Positions 46,219-58,506 of a DNA stretch of 64,000 nucleotides are shown in pieces. The notes under the pieces are model-generated. The model saw only the letters and a program-made list of their open reading frames with translations, ran no database searches and was not told the origin of the DNA. How positions within the stretch are numbered: the stretch's first letter is position 1; every line of letters begins with the position of its first letter. The translations under genes were made by a program, and so were the position numbers. Source of the DNA: Crossaster papposus (Eukaryota > Echinodermata > Asteroidea > Velatida > Solasteridae); assembly GCA_037893245.1 (NCBI GenBank), contig JBAIAA010000441.1:1612001-1676000 (forward strand). Direction: 5' to 3'.

Positions 46219-47152
46219 AACGTCGGGCATTGGCCCACATCAAAATCCTTCGAGAAGACACGCATCACAAGCCGTTTTAATTAATAATAACCTCCGGTCA
46301 TCAATTACCAAAGAACGTTCAAGCATTTCAATTTGACCGACTCAACCAGGCGTGAGGGTTACTCCATAAAAGAAGAAAATTGAAAACAAAATAACAAATA
46401 GGGAAAGTCGGTGCAAATGCACAGGCGTTCGAGGGAATAATTGCTGTAACAAATGGAGGACTATTTTGTCGAGAAACGTACTGACACTAAAATATGAACG
46501 GCGAAAATCAGCCCTCGTGGTTGATAAAATAAGAGGTCGATATTTTGAGTGGATACATTTGGGTGATTACAAACGAGGTTAACTATTGGAGCCCTAACTC
46601 TCTTATATACCCAGCACGATATGGCAGAGGGGTACCCCCCCCCCCCCCCCTCTTATCCCTATACTTTATACGCACTAAACACTATTGTAACCTAACCCAT
46701 CCCCCATTGAAACCTAAAAGGAATTCCTGAGATTCCAGGAACACAATGGTCAAAACAAAAGAAGGGGGGGGGGGGGTTTCACTGCCACATTCGTGCTTCA
46801 TATGCTCCCATATACAGTGTCCGCCATAACTTAAAGAAATTCAATGGGGTGATATACAAGATGTCCCAAGAAAAACGCACAAACAGACACAACGGACGAG
46901 CATACTTCCACTACGTACCATGAGATTAAAACTGATAGGGAGAAACTTTCGAGAAGAAAAAGGATACCAATATATCTCAATTTATGCTCGAAGTTTTAGC
47001 TGTAGACTCTGTGTAAAGTCCAAGGTCCCTTCGCACCGATAAATATAACTAAACCATGTCACGTTTAAATTCGCGGGCGCGGTTTAGTTATTTCTCTTGT
47101 TTGTATTAGTATTGACCGGAATTGTCTATGGCCTGCCACGTACGTGCGAGCG

Positions 47153-47594
47153 AGTAAATGGCAGCCACACCCCCTTCCCCATTTGACATTTCGAATTGAC
47201 CATTTGCGTGTGGAATTTAAATAATATCTGGTACACTGACTTGTTCATACAGCTTGGCACAGTTTGACTTTAAATTATCCAGACCAAATACACTGTTGCT
47301 ATATCACGTGAATCGGGGCAAGCTCTTGCATAGTTACGTTAGAGACGCTCAGCACCAATACATTGTTCACAATGGTTGAGAATGGTGCAAAGACACCAGA
47401 CCATTTCAGAGCCGGGGGTTGCTAGCGTAAGGCTTGCCCCGAATCACGTGATATAGCAATAGAGTCTTTGGTCTGGAGAATTTAAATGTAAACTGTGCCA
47501 AGCTGTGTGAGCAAGTCAGTGTACCAGATATTATTCAAATTCCACACGCAAATGGCCAAATTGCACAGAAACAATACATCAGTTGCCATTTAGT
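47153..47594. mobile_element. Fold-back element with about 150-bp inverted arms
   Basis: Left arm (catttgcgtgtggaatttaa, atatctggtacactgacttg, tatatcacgtgaatcggggc) reappears inverted in the right arm (47425-47594). The spacer is about 75 bp. No coding content. Confidence 0.9.
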
Positions 47595-47730
47595 GCCCCC
47601 CCCCCCTTTAAAAAGATCGATGCACCCCAGGTGCCCCATACAAGTTCAACCTTAGGTACGCCGCTGACGCTTGGTGGCAGCAAATACGTCGTACATTCTA
47701 TCGTTACGGCATTTTAAACATGCGCACATT

Positions 47731-47945
47731 CACCAATTTCATAAAACATATAAACAGTTTGCACAAACAAGTCTTGCTCAGTAAAAACAGGTTATCGGCC
47801 AAAACTCCACATGCTTTTTATTCAAAGCAAAAACAAACACAGCTGAAGCTAGTCACAAAATAATAAACATCAACTCAATTTTTGATTTATAACCCTGGTT
47901 TTTTTCCAAAGGAAAAATGTTCATGCTAAGCAAATGGCCCCAGGA
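47731..47945. mobile_element. Worn MITE, gggcccaattt family
   Basis: Shares aacaggttatcggccaaaac and acaagtcttgctc with 35814-36054. Ends are degraded. Confidence 0.6.
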
Positions 47946-48439
47946 CGCTAACTCGGATCCGTCAGGCCCCGCCCACTAGTCTCATGGGCAACAGACACGC
48001 GGAACTTCACGTAAATATAGGCTCCGTGCATTAACAAAACAGGGCGTTTTTTAACCACTTTTGATAGCATCTAGACGGGGGGGGGGGCGATTTATATTTA
48101 TATTTGTACCCCTGTTCACATGACTAAATGGTGGCAACATTTGGTTGCTAGTGCGATTAGCGCGTGTGCGATTAGCGCGTACGCGTTGCGCACGTGACGT
48201 CAATGCAACCCCTTTATTACTAGAGCACCAACTCTTCATTCTTACGCGCGGAGATACTTTAAATTCATTCTGCGCGCAAACATTTTGAATTCATGTGCGT
48301 GTTGTAGAACATAATAACAATAGATGGATTTAATTTGGAAAGTGTACTACAAATGCAACGCGCGTGCAGGTAGAACAGTCTCAGACGCAAACAACTTTAC
48401 GCGCGTCATGTCAGTTTAAACCATGTTATATTTGTATAC

Positions 48440-48596
48440 CACCGTGCGAGAGACCAAGTAATGGAGCACAGTAAAATAGGCGCGTACTATGCACACAGTC
48501 AACCTAGTCATTTTATTCAATAACTGTATGTATTATTGTATCAAGAATGTAAATGCTCAAGTGTCAATGGACGGGGTTTAACCCTTTCAATCCCAC
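48440..48596. repeat. Duplicated block, also at 49238-49391
   Basis: tgtataccaccgtgcgagag, acagtcaacctagtc and tcaatggacggggtttaacc occur in both places. A weaker match lies near 39756-39840. Confidence 0.8.
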
Positions 48597-49440
48597 GGGC
48601 TCCAAAAAGAGCCTTTGTTGTGACTTATTTCACCAGCGAAAACATTGCTTGAGAGTTTTTGTTTGGCGCCCTCTGTTGATAGAAATACAGTTTTTGAAGT
48701 TAGCGCGCCATGCATGGCATGTAGGCTGTGTGCATGTGTTACTCGGGGTGCGTTTCACCCACGCGAACGTTGCCAACGTTGGCCAACGTTAGCGTTGTTC
48801 GCTTGAGTGGAACGCAATGTGCGCCAATTATGTTGGCTAACGTTAGCGAAAATGGCGAACGACATTTCGAGCTGTTCGCTGTTGGCCAGGACGTATTTTA
48901 AAGATGGCGGGGAAGTTATCAGCCGACGGTTAATTATTCAGTCACTTTAGAAAATGTTATTGAAGTAAGGATATGTAAGTAGAATCACCAAAATAAACTT
49001 TTCAAAAAAATAAATAATAATAATATACCCAAATATAGGAATAAATATATTACGCGGCAGGGATAACGATTTATTCAAATTAGTCATATTTCCACCACTT
49101 GGATTTTGTGAGATTTTTAGTATGTTATTCTAGGGAGCTTATAGAAGTGCACTGTGGTGAAAAATATTCTATTGCAATTTGTGTGGGGTTAACAAAAGAA
49201 AATTAAGTATTTTCTCTGGACTAATAGGCCTACTGTATCTGTATACCACCGTGAGAGAGACCATGTAATAGCGCCCAGTAAAATAGGCGCGTATGCACAC
49301 AGCCAACCTAGTCTTTTTATTCCATTTAACTGTACATGCATTATTGTATCAATAATGTGATTGCTCAAATGTCAATGGACGGGGTTTAACCTTAATCGAT
49401 TAGATACATACAACGATTTACTGTTTGTTATTCTGCAGAG

Positions 49441-49446
49441 TTTATT
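49441..49446 (-). terminator. Possible polyA signal of peptide gene 2
   Basis: Minus-strand AATAAA in the block conserved at 41067. Confidence 0.35.
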
Positions 49447-50087
49447 ACGCTCAAGTTAATGAACACTACATGTACAATGATCGTGTATACTTTCGTGCAC
49501 ATGGATTGGTATTAGGCCAAATACATTCAACAAATTCACTTATAAGGTGACAGAGTAAAGACTACCGGTACTTGTTATGGGTATAGTTTCGTTAACCGTT
49601 GGCAGTAGGTTTAAACGTTTAACAAAATATGAACCAGCCGGTTTCATTTAGGACATTCGCACGACGTTGTATAATTAATGTTTCCTCCAAGCTGTTGTGG
49701 TAGTACTCGGAGTATTGAGAGCTTATTAACATCAAACAAAACGCCAATAATGACGAACGTCATACAGTAGTATTGGGGTTTTGGAGTTTGACAAATTATT
49801 GTTAGCGTGAACTTTGTGCATTTTTATTCTCTCGATACTTCAATTATCATTAGTTTCTCTGACGAGGCGTATACATGCACCTATATCTAAACTCTGCATG
49901 TTCATGTTGTACGTTTACCGAATCAGTCATCCCTAAAATTACACAACATGTTGTACGTTTACCGAATCAGTCGTCCCTAAAATTACACAACATTGAATTA
50001 AATAATTAAGTATTGTAACATTCAGCATATACATCGTCTGGGAGCGTCCGTTTCCATGGAGCTATCACGGGTGAGGTCCGGGCGTGT

Positions 50088-50164
50088 CTATAAGCATACC
50101 ACGGGTATTCCTGGCTTATTTTTGTTGCAGACGCAGGATCCGACTCCCCACTCACCGGGACACT
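50088..50164 (-). CDS. Peptide gene 2, exon 3
   Basis: Acceptor ttttttag; 2 nt complete a glutamate codon, then CPGEWGVGSCVC, and IPVVCL before TAG. Confidence 0.8.
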
Positions 50165-51360
50165 CTAAAAAAGTAGAAAACAGGACAACAAATAAGTTGT
50201 AATATCTCGAATCGATGACTCGACTCGACTCTAGTTCCTACAGGCAAATGACTCGACTCGACCCGAGCCACTTATAGACCGTGTCAGAAACGGGCTTCCA
50301 TGGGCTACGACCACGTCTATTGACAGCCAGCTCACACGTAATTGTGTGACTCGTTACAACTCTATAAGAAAATGACAGACAACCCTGGCCAGCACACGGT
50401 CGGGTGTTTGATTTTCAATCAATAGTTCACACATGTCTCTCGACGGGTGAAGAGAAAGTTAGGGGTTAGCCAACTTGGTCCCCATGGCTTACTATATTTT
50501 CAACCTCGTTTTCAATAGTAATAGTGGATTGGAAACTCGTGTATTACGTATTTTAATATTCGATGTGAATAATTACTTTCCCACTACCGAAAAAATACCT
50601 ACTTATGATGTAATGTGATACTAAATAATTGGCTTTATAAGATTATACTAGACAGCTTAAATTTAGAGGGTAAACAAAAATCGCGTTTTTAAAAATCACG
50701 CAGTGACGAATTGATTTTTTTGTTTTTTACCCCAGACACCGCATATAAAACCAACACTACATTGAAGCATGGAGGTAGTCAGGCACCAGACTATTGTTTA
50801 TTTGCATACATGCGCAGTATTGTTTAAAAACCTTCTAATGATCCACAAAATGATGCGCTCTTTGTTTAAATCTATTATTCAATTGTGCCCGGCGGTATGC
50901 GCACGCATCGTGTTCTGCATACAATTAGGTTGAGGAGTGATGTCGCAGGTCAGAACGCTTTTGAATTATGTGACCAAGCTCTGATGTCACCCAAATGTAT
51001 AAAAAACCAGATGCGTGCGCATACCGCCGGGCACACAACCAGGTCACGTTGTCAAAATGTTTGACCACGGTAATTGTGTTATTAAGAATTGACAACGGAA
51101 GGGGATAATTTGACCAAACTGGCTTAATAAACAGACACTTGATATTACGATACAACTCTTTGTTGCCATAGTTCCTTGTAATTTCAGTGGATTACTTACC
51201 GTAGAAAGCACTAGTCTTTCTTCCCTTTTTGCCTCTCTTCGCCATTTCAAACATGGCACCTTCAAAGTCGTCGGCTTCTTCGTCCGCCATGACGAAGGCG
51301 GTCATCACGGCCAAAGCAAGGATCACAAAGAACATCTTAGCAGCCATTTCGGTTTTCGTT
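50088..51360 (-). CDS. Secreted Cys-rich peptide precursor 2 (exons 2-3)
   Basis: Coding exons 51347-51200 (phase-1 exit, donor gtaagta) and 50164-50088 (acceptor ttttttag) join into 74 residues. The signal peptide is identical to paralogue 1 through residue 21; an acidic segment (DEEADDFEGAMFEMA) and KR at 37-38 follow. The 36-residue product begins GKKGRKTSAFYE and has C51, C60, C62, C73 in the same C-x8-C-x-C-x10-C frame, plus a C-terminal leucine. The mature region has changed more than the signal peptide and the IPVVC end. Role inferred: host-defence or signalling peptide. Exon 2 begins at 51360; exon 1 is non-coding. Confidence 0.8.
50884..51035. mobile_element. MITE with perfect 25-bp inverted ends
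   Basis: tgtgcccggcggtatgcgca continues to cgcat on the left and is exactly mirrored by atgcgtgcgcataccgccgg plus gcaca on the right. 152 bp long, inside intron 2 of peptide gene 2. Perfect ends suggest a young insertion. Confidence 0.92.
51200..51360 (-). CDS. Peptide gene 2, exon 2
   Basis: Acceptor tcctag; 13 nt leader, ATG at 51347; donor gtaagtaat. Same structure and exit phase as exon 2 of gene 1. Confidence 0.85.
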
Positions 51361-52582
51361 CTAGGATGCGATGAAAAAGATACAATGCATTTATGTCAAA
51401 TACAAGTTGAGCTGAAGAGGTTTTAATAAATCAAAATAGTGCCGTGCATATAATAATGTTGCAAAAGGCTTGCGTGAGAACAAACATAATGAACGCCGCG
51501 AAGATGTACCCGCCTACATCAGATGGATTCTATAATTATTCAGCTCGTCTCGATCACGTAAAAAAAGAAGTTATTTTAGATTTGTTTGTAAAAAAAATTC
51601 CTTCCAATTTATTCAAAAACATTGTGTGTCCCAAAATACATTTTAGCCTACTATTTAAGTTTCCGTTTTTACCCAATGACCGCCACAAAATTATTCAATA
51701 AGTTTCATCTTTATACGAGTGCTCCGATTTCACGAGTCCGCATGTATTTTAGATGTTTGAAAGTGAGAGGTCGATTGTTTGGCACGATATTTCTCTTTCA
51801 CGTAATGCGACTGTTCAGTTTCCATCAATTGAGATGCTTAGTAACATTTTTACTTGAAACATTAATATACCTTCTTCTTTTTTTAACCCCGACTTTTACT
51901 CGCTACAATTGTCCTAATCGAGAGGTCCGGAAGTGCTACCAGAGGTAAACTGTCAGGCTATATTATAACAAGTTGATTACATCAGTCGTTGTAACCATGC
52001 GACTATACAAAAAACTCTAAGAGTTGTTTCAAGTTGGCGTTGGCTTCGGCGCCGTGATTTAAAGACATTGCTGGTTTCACTTCTATAGGTCTCACTTATT
52101 CCTAAAACCCCAGGAAGTTTAAGAAAAAGCCCAAATAGAGTAAAACCAACAAAATTACTGCTTGCATAAAAACTACTACGACATTTGAATACGGAGCAAC
52201 AATAGACCTATCTAAAATAAATAAGAAAAAGAAAAAGACTGATTCTGCCGTCATGTTTACGGAACAAAAGCTGATGGGCGTATAGTGCGATACCTGGGCA
52301 CAACAGAACAAAACTAAGTTGGCATCACAGACATACGTGAATCTGCCATTTTATTGGGGGAAAGGTGTTTTGGATACCAATTCCGACACCAATTCCGACG
52401 TGAGTCAAGTCCAGTTACAAGTCTACGTGTGTACCTAAGTAATACATGCACAAAGTTGTTTACATCGCTCGTTAAGAGTTGATACGACCATAACAACTCC
52501 ACAATTAACTTGTTTTAAGTTGGCGTTGGGCTCAGCGCCGCGATGATTGTCACATTCCGGAAAAAAAGGAAAGAAGACTTAC

Positions 52583-52640
52583 CGTTTCGGTTTAGCGAGA
52601 GGTGAGAGTCGACTTTTCTTCTAGCTTGTAGAATCGTCCT
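52583..52640 (-). ncRNA. Peptide gene 2, non-coding first exon (5' UTR)
   Basis: Ends at donor gtaagtc; aligns with 46099-46150 through ctctcgc and cctgtgac blocks. Start estimated from the TATA box. Untranslated mRNA, not a separate RNA gene. Confidence 0.55.
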
Positions 52641-52667
52641 GTGACTGGGACAGATCCAACGTCGCCC

Positions 52668-52709
52668 TTTTATAGGTTTTTAAGAAGCTTAGCCCATCTG
52701 GCATTCCCA
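52668..52709 (-). promoter_or_regulatory. Core promoter of peptide gene 2
   Basis: Minus-strand TATAAAA at 52668-52674 and tgggaatgcc at 52700-52709, with the same spacing as gene 1. Confidence 0.65.
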
Positions 52710-54180
52710 ACGATGGGCATTGGCCTGCATCGTATACTTGAAGAGTGCACGCATCACAAACCATCTTAATTAGTAATAACCACATGACTTAACAAAACAC
52801 ATCGAAGCATTTGTATTAAACCCACAGACTCGATCACGCGTGAGTCTTGCTGTGGTATTAAGGAGCCAAATGATAAAAAGACGGTGCATACGCACATGCA
52901 TTCGAGGAAATAATTCCTGTAACAAATGGAGGACTATTATTTCATGCATATAAACAAACAGTTCCGTAGACACCAGTCACCTAAGGTAAACCAAACAATT
53001 TTCAATTCTGGAAGCATTAATTAGCTCTTTAAATTCTAGCTACACAATCGTTTTCAAAAAAGAGTATACTAGCGTTTTTTGTGGTGTAAATGGAGGAGAC
53101 ATGCCTGGCGACACGAAGGTGAATTGGGGTTAGGGTTAGAATCGAGGACGTCCTCGATTGAGATTCGTGTACAAAACCAATGAGAGCCGTCGGAAAATGA
53201 CACCACAAACAAATGACACCACGCGCATGCTACAGATTACTCCAGTCATGCGGTGCGTGCACAAACAACCGCACGCGACCTCCGGTAATTTTTGCTGTCA
53301 CTGATTGGTGGTGTGGTACCATGTGACAGTATTCAATAATATATAATAGGAATAATTATAGGATACCATTATTTAGAATTACACCGGATTGATGTCAGTT
53401 CACAATAATAACTATAGAAACCATCATTAAAATACCAACGGCTGTTCACATTTTATGAAATGGCAACACAAAATAGTTGGTGCTCAATACATTATTCTAG
53501 CTTAGCGAGCATTTAGCTAGATCACAAGCTATGAAGGAAAGATACGTTAAAGGGGTACCAATTAAATCCTAAAATTTTCCGAAAATGTTATGTTTTGGAT
53601 TGTTTAGTTATCCTATTTCAAACATCTAGTTGAAAGAAAACCAGCCTATAATGTCTTACCGTTCCCGAGAAAAGACAAAACTAAATATTGGTTATTTACA
53701 TCGGACACGACGGTGTACACATACGTCTTTCCTGTTGTTTCCATTCAATGTTCGATACACGTTGTACATGTCAATACCGCAAATGGGGGGCTTTTATGTA
53801 AGTACACACTCACATACCGAGGACACCTTGCAAACCGAGCGCGTCCTCGGTATGAAATATTGTGAAAAATTGCACTTTCGTGGCCGTTTTTGACTGTTGG
53901 TTAAATATCAAAGCGTTTGGGAGGAGTCCTCGGTTGACGCATAAGACCTGACGTGGGGCAGTATGCACATTTTTTACCCCATCAAATAAAACGCAAACAG
54001 TATTACCCTGAATGGCATAGCGCCCTCCGTTGGTTTCCATAAGTGTCGCGTGTGACAACGACGTAAATACATGTACATTACATGTCTCTAACTAAACTAG
54101 TTCAGACATGTCTTAACTATTATAACGTTGTTTTGGCCTAAGTGTAGTGAGGCATATTGTAGTTTATGCGAAGACGTGGT
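52710..54180. other. Intergenic stretch with repeat fragments only
   Basis: Up to about 52930 it is homologous to the flank of peptide gene 1 (46230-46460). 53549-53690 repeats the left part of the TTAA element at 39837. No convincing exon seen. Confidence 0.5.
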
Positions 54181-54611
54181 CATTTGCAGCTAGCTAGGTG
54201 TACCATGGAGCTGGAATAAATTCTTGGATAGATGGTAAGTAGAGCAATTGTATTTGAAAGCTTGCATGTTACTCGCTATGAGTATGAATGTAGCTCACTC
54301 TATGACATATATGACATGCTAATTTACGTTGTAATGTAATTTGTAGTCATGGCCTCGATCTCTCACTCTAGTCTATAGGATGATGTGGGAAGTGAATATG
54401 CCTAATTTCAGAATAATATATAAGTTATAACCAAATTTAACTGCTTTATTTTGCCAACGCAAGCATGAGTTGTTGAGCACCGTGCGAACAAGAAATAGTT
54501 AATTGTAGTTATTGTATAAATAATAAAACAAATAAGTAGCCACAATTATTAATATTTACTTGTATTATCAGTTTAATGGTATATTGTTGTTGTATTGTTG
54601 TCTTGTTACAG

Positions 54612-54765
54612 CTAGCTAGTCTAGGTGTGGCTGACAGAACTACCATAACAAACATGAAACGGAGTAGTCGTCTTGATGGAACCTTGACAAATCACCAGCA
54701 TCATGAAGGGGAGAACGTAATCGCACTGTGGCCTCCAGATTCATCATGGTATCCTGCCGTAATAA
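54612..54765 (+). CDS. Tudor-like first coding exon of recombinase-like gene
   Basis: Acceptor tcttgttacag; ATG at 54654; strong donor gtaagtgc at 54766. Reads MKRSSRLDGTLT, then GENVIALWPPDSSWYPAVI. The (V/I).A.WP.D..WY.A.(V/I) pattern begins a Tudor-like fold; the rest would need a further exon. With this donor the exit phase is 1, which does not fit the phase-0 exons that follow, so an exon is missing from my model or another donor is used (gtaata at 54759 would leave phase 0). Confidence 0.45.
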
Positions 54766-55476
54766 GTAAGTGCGGAGCCTCTAAAAGGACATATGACCTA
54801 AACAAATGGAATGCCCTCGTAATGCATTAATTAACAACAGACAGGTTAGGAAGAATACAAATGAAATGCGTAATTCTTCCAAATAGGCACTTGGGGAGAC
54901 AAATTAGCGTAAGTGTTTAGGTAATAAGGAGACAGTGGCACTTAGGGAGACATGTTAGTGTCTCCCTAAGTGTATACCTACCCTAAAAAACGATATTTGG
55001 GAGTCATTTTTGTCCTAGAACGACAGATTTTGGTCTAAATAGCAAATTTTAAAGATCTTAGACAAAAGGGTTAGGGTAAACAAGTTAGGACTGTTTTAAG
55101 TTTGTGTACATCTCTATTTTATTGTCTCCCCAAGTGCCTATTTGGAGGTATAATAATAATAATTACCATTATTATTATTATTAATATGAACAACGCCTGT
55201 ATTGTACGCTGACTACAAGTATTTAATTAGTGAACTGCTCAGTCTTAGAAGTCATATAATGAATGCACATAACACAAATTCTCATTTGAATTTCATATCT
55301 TTTTATGAAGGGGATAAATACCGGTATGTCGTCAGTTAAGTTGCACATCAAGGGCGAATGTAGTTGGGGTGGTCGCTTGTAATGGTGTTAAAATGGATAG
55401 TATATTTTAGAGATAACCCAAAGAAATTGTTATTTGTTTAAAATTAAATGTGATTTTGATTTGATTTCTATGCCAG

Positions 55477-55605
55477 GTGGCCCATCCGCTGTTCTCGAGT
55501 CCGCACTTAAATGGTTCAGACAGTCTACAAAGCAGTTCCAGTTGGGATGATGGCCCACAGGCTGATTCTGGTACAGGACCTGCCGTTTGTCCTCCTCCAT
55601 ATGAG
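55477..55605 (+). CDS. Repeated 129-nt exon, copy 1
   Basis: Acceptor ttctatgccag, donor gtaattc. 43 codons, phase 0 to 0: VAHPLFSSPHLNGSDSLQ, then a serine-rich SSSSWDDGPQADSGTG and AVCPPPYE. Low-complexity, with a PPPYE end that resembles a WW-domain ligand (PPxY). Confidence 0.55.
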
Positions 55606-56433
55606 GTAATTCACACACACTCAACTTGTTTTCAGAACCCTATCAAATATTCACTCTGGGTGCCCAGAAGCCAGAAACAAATTTATAAATCAAGTGTTTT
55701 TTGCAAGCACCCTCCCCCCCTTCACCCCCCGCCCACCCCCCCCCCCCCCCTCCCCCCAACACACCCACCCCTCCCCTCGCCCTCCCACCCCTTTCCACTC
55801 CCCCTCCTCCCCACTCCCTCTCCTTCAGAGGGGCAACTAGTCCGAGGCAATTAGGCATATGCGTCTACCCCTAAAGTAAAATAACAGTGGTGTTTGTTTG
55901 TTTTTCACTCGTTCTAAATCATAAAGGTTTTCTGCATCCGGCAACATAGAAAGTAGTAAGATTTTGATTCATTAGTGAACTTTTTTTCTGAACCCTATCA
56001 AATATTCACTCTGGGTGCCCAGAAGCCAGAAACAAATGTATAAATAAAGTGTTTTTTTGCAAGCACCCCTCTCCCCTTCCCCCTCCACCTTCCGCCTTCC
56101 CCCTTCCCCCTTACCATTATTATTATTATTAATATGAACAACGCCTGTATTGTACGTACGCTGACTACAAGTATTTAATTAGTGAACTGCTCAGTCTTAG
56201 AAGTCATATAACGAATGCACATGACACAAATTCTCATTTGAATTACATATCTTGTTATGAAGAGGATAACTACCGGTATGTCGTCAGTTAAGTTGCACAT
56301 CAAGGGCGAATGTGGTTGGGGTGGTCGCTTGTACTGTGATGGTGTTAAAATGGATAGTATATTTTAGAGATAACCCAAAGAAATTGTTATTTGTTTAAAA
56401 TTAAATGTGATTTTGATTTGATTTCTATGCCAG

Positions 56434-56562
56434 GTGGCCCATCCGCTGTTCTCGAGTCCGCACTTAAATGGTTCAGACAGTCTACAAAGCAGTTCCAGTT
56501 GGGATGATGGCCCACAGGCTGATTCTGGTACAGGACCTGCCGTTTGTCCTCCTCCATATGAG
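56434..56562 (+). CDS. Repeated 129-nt exon, copy 2
   Basis: Same 43-codon reading and splice sites as copy 1. Confidence 0.55.
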
Positions 56563-57370
56563 GTAATTCACACACACTCAACTTGTTTTCAGAACCCTAT
56601 CAAATATTCACTCTGGGTGCCCAGAAGCCAGAAACAAATTTATAAATCAAGTGTTTTTTGCAAGCACCACCCCCCCCCCCCCCCCCCCTTCACCCCCCGC
56701 CCCACCCCTCCCCTCGCCCTCCCACCCCTTTCCACTCCCCCTCCTCCCCACTCCCTCTCCTTCAGAGGGGCAACTAGTCCGAGGCAATTAGGCATATGCG
56801 TCTACCCCTAAAGTAAAATAACAGTGGTGTTTGTTTGTTTTTCACTCGTTCTAAATCATAAAGGTTTTCTGCATCCGGCAACATAGAAAGTAGTAAGATT
56901 TTGATTCATTAGTGAACTTTTTTTCTGAACCCTATCAAATATTCACTCTGGGTGCCCAGAAGCCAGAAACAAATGTGTAAATAAAGTGTTTTTTTGCAAG
57001 CACCCCTCTCCCCTTCCCCCTCCACCTTCCGCCTTCCCCCTTCCCCCTTACCATTATTATTATTATTAATATCAACAACGCCTGTATTGTACGTACGCTG
57101 ACTACAAGTATTTAATTAGTGAACTGCTCAGTCTTAGAAGTCATATAACGAATGCACATGACACAAATTCTCATTTGAATTACATATCTTGTTATGAAGA
57201 GGATAACTACCGGTATGTCGTCAGTTAAGTTGCACATCAAGGGCGAATGTGGTTGGGGTGGTCGCTTGTACTGTGATGGTGTTAAAATGGATAGTATATT
57301 TTAGAGATAACCCAAAGAAATTGTTATTTGTTTTAAATTAAATGTGACTTTGATTTGATTTCTATGCCAG

Positions 57371-57499
57371 GTGGCCCATCCGCTGTTCTCGAGTCCGCAC
57401 TTAAATGGTTCAGACAGTCTACAAAGCAGTTTCAGTTGGGATGATGGCCCACAGGCTGATTCTGGTACAGGACCTGCCGTTTGTCCTCCTCCATATGAG
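57371..57499 (+). CDS. Repeated 129-nt exon, copy 3
   Basis: As copy 1 with one change, Ser to Phe in the serine run (tcc to ttc). Confidence 0.55.
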
Positions 57500-58377
57500 G
57501 TAATTCACACACACTCAACTTGTTTTCAGAATCCTATCAAATATTCACTCTGGGTGCCCAGAAGCCAGAAACAAATTTATAAATCAAGTGTTTTTTGCAA
57601 GCACCCCCCCCCCCCCCCCTTCACCCCCCCCCCCCCCCCCCCCCCCACACCCACCCCTCCCCTCGCCCTCCCACCCCTTTCCACTCCCCCTCCTCCCCAC
57701 TCCCTCTCCTTCAGAGGGGCAACTAGTCCGAGGCAATTAGGCATATGCGTCTACCCCTAAAGTAAAATAACAGTGGTGTTTGTTTGTTTTTCACTCGTTC
57801 TAAATCATAAACGTTTTCTGCATCCGGCAACATAGAAAGTAGTAAGATTTTGATTCATTAGTGAACTTTTTTTCTGAACCCTATCAAATATTCACTCTGG
57901 GTGCCCAGAAGCCAGAAACAAATGTGTAAATAAAGTGTTTTTTTGCAAGCACCCCTCTCCCCTTCCCCCTCCCCCTTCCCCCCTTCCCCCGTCCCCCCTC
58001 CCCCCGTCCCCCTCCCCCCTTCCCCCTTCCCCCTTCCCCCTTCCCCCTTCCCCCTTACCATTATTATTATTATTAATATCAACAACGCCTGTATTGTACG
58101 TACGCTGACTACAAGTATTTAATTAGTGAACTGCTCAGTCTTAGAAGTCATATAACGAATGCACATGACCCAAATTCTCATTTGAATTACATATCTTTTT
58201 ATGAAGAGGATAACTACCGGTAAGTCGTCAGTTAAGTTGCACATCAAGGGCGAATGTGGTTGGGGTGGTCGCTTGTACTGTGATGGTGTTAAAATGGATA
58301 GTATATTTTAGAGATAACCCAAAGAAATTGTTATTTGTTTAAAATTAAATGTGATTTTGATTTGATTTCTATGCCAG

Positions 58378-58506
58378 GTGGCCCATCCGCTGTTCTCGAG
58401 TCCGCACTTAAATGGTTCAGACAGTCTACAAAGCAGTTCCAGTTGGGATGATGGCCCACAGGCTGATTCTGGTACAGGACCTGCCGTTTGTCCACCTCCA
58501 TATGAG
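58378..58506 (+). CDS. Repeated 129-nt exon, copy 4
   Basis: As copy 1 with a silent change before the PPPYE end. This unit also has ccggtaagtcg where others have ccggtatgtcg upstream. Confidence 0.55.

Noticed and set aside
55643..58085. Glycine-rich or proline-rich ORFs of 70-129 codons
   Set aside because: They are translations of the C-rich tracts; the true reading stops at the gtaattc donor.
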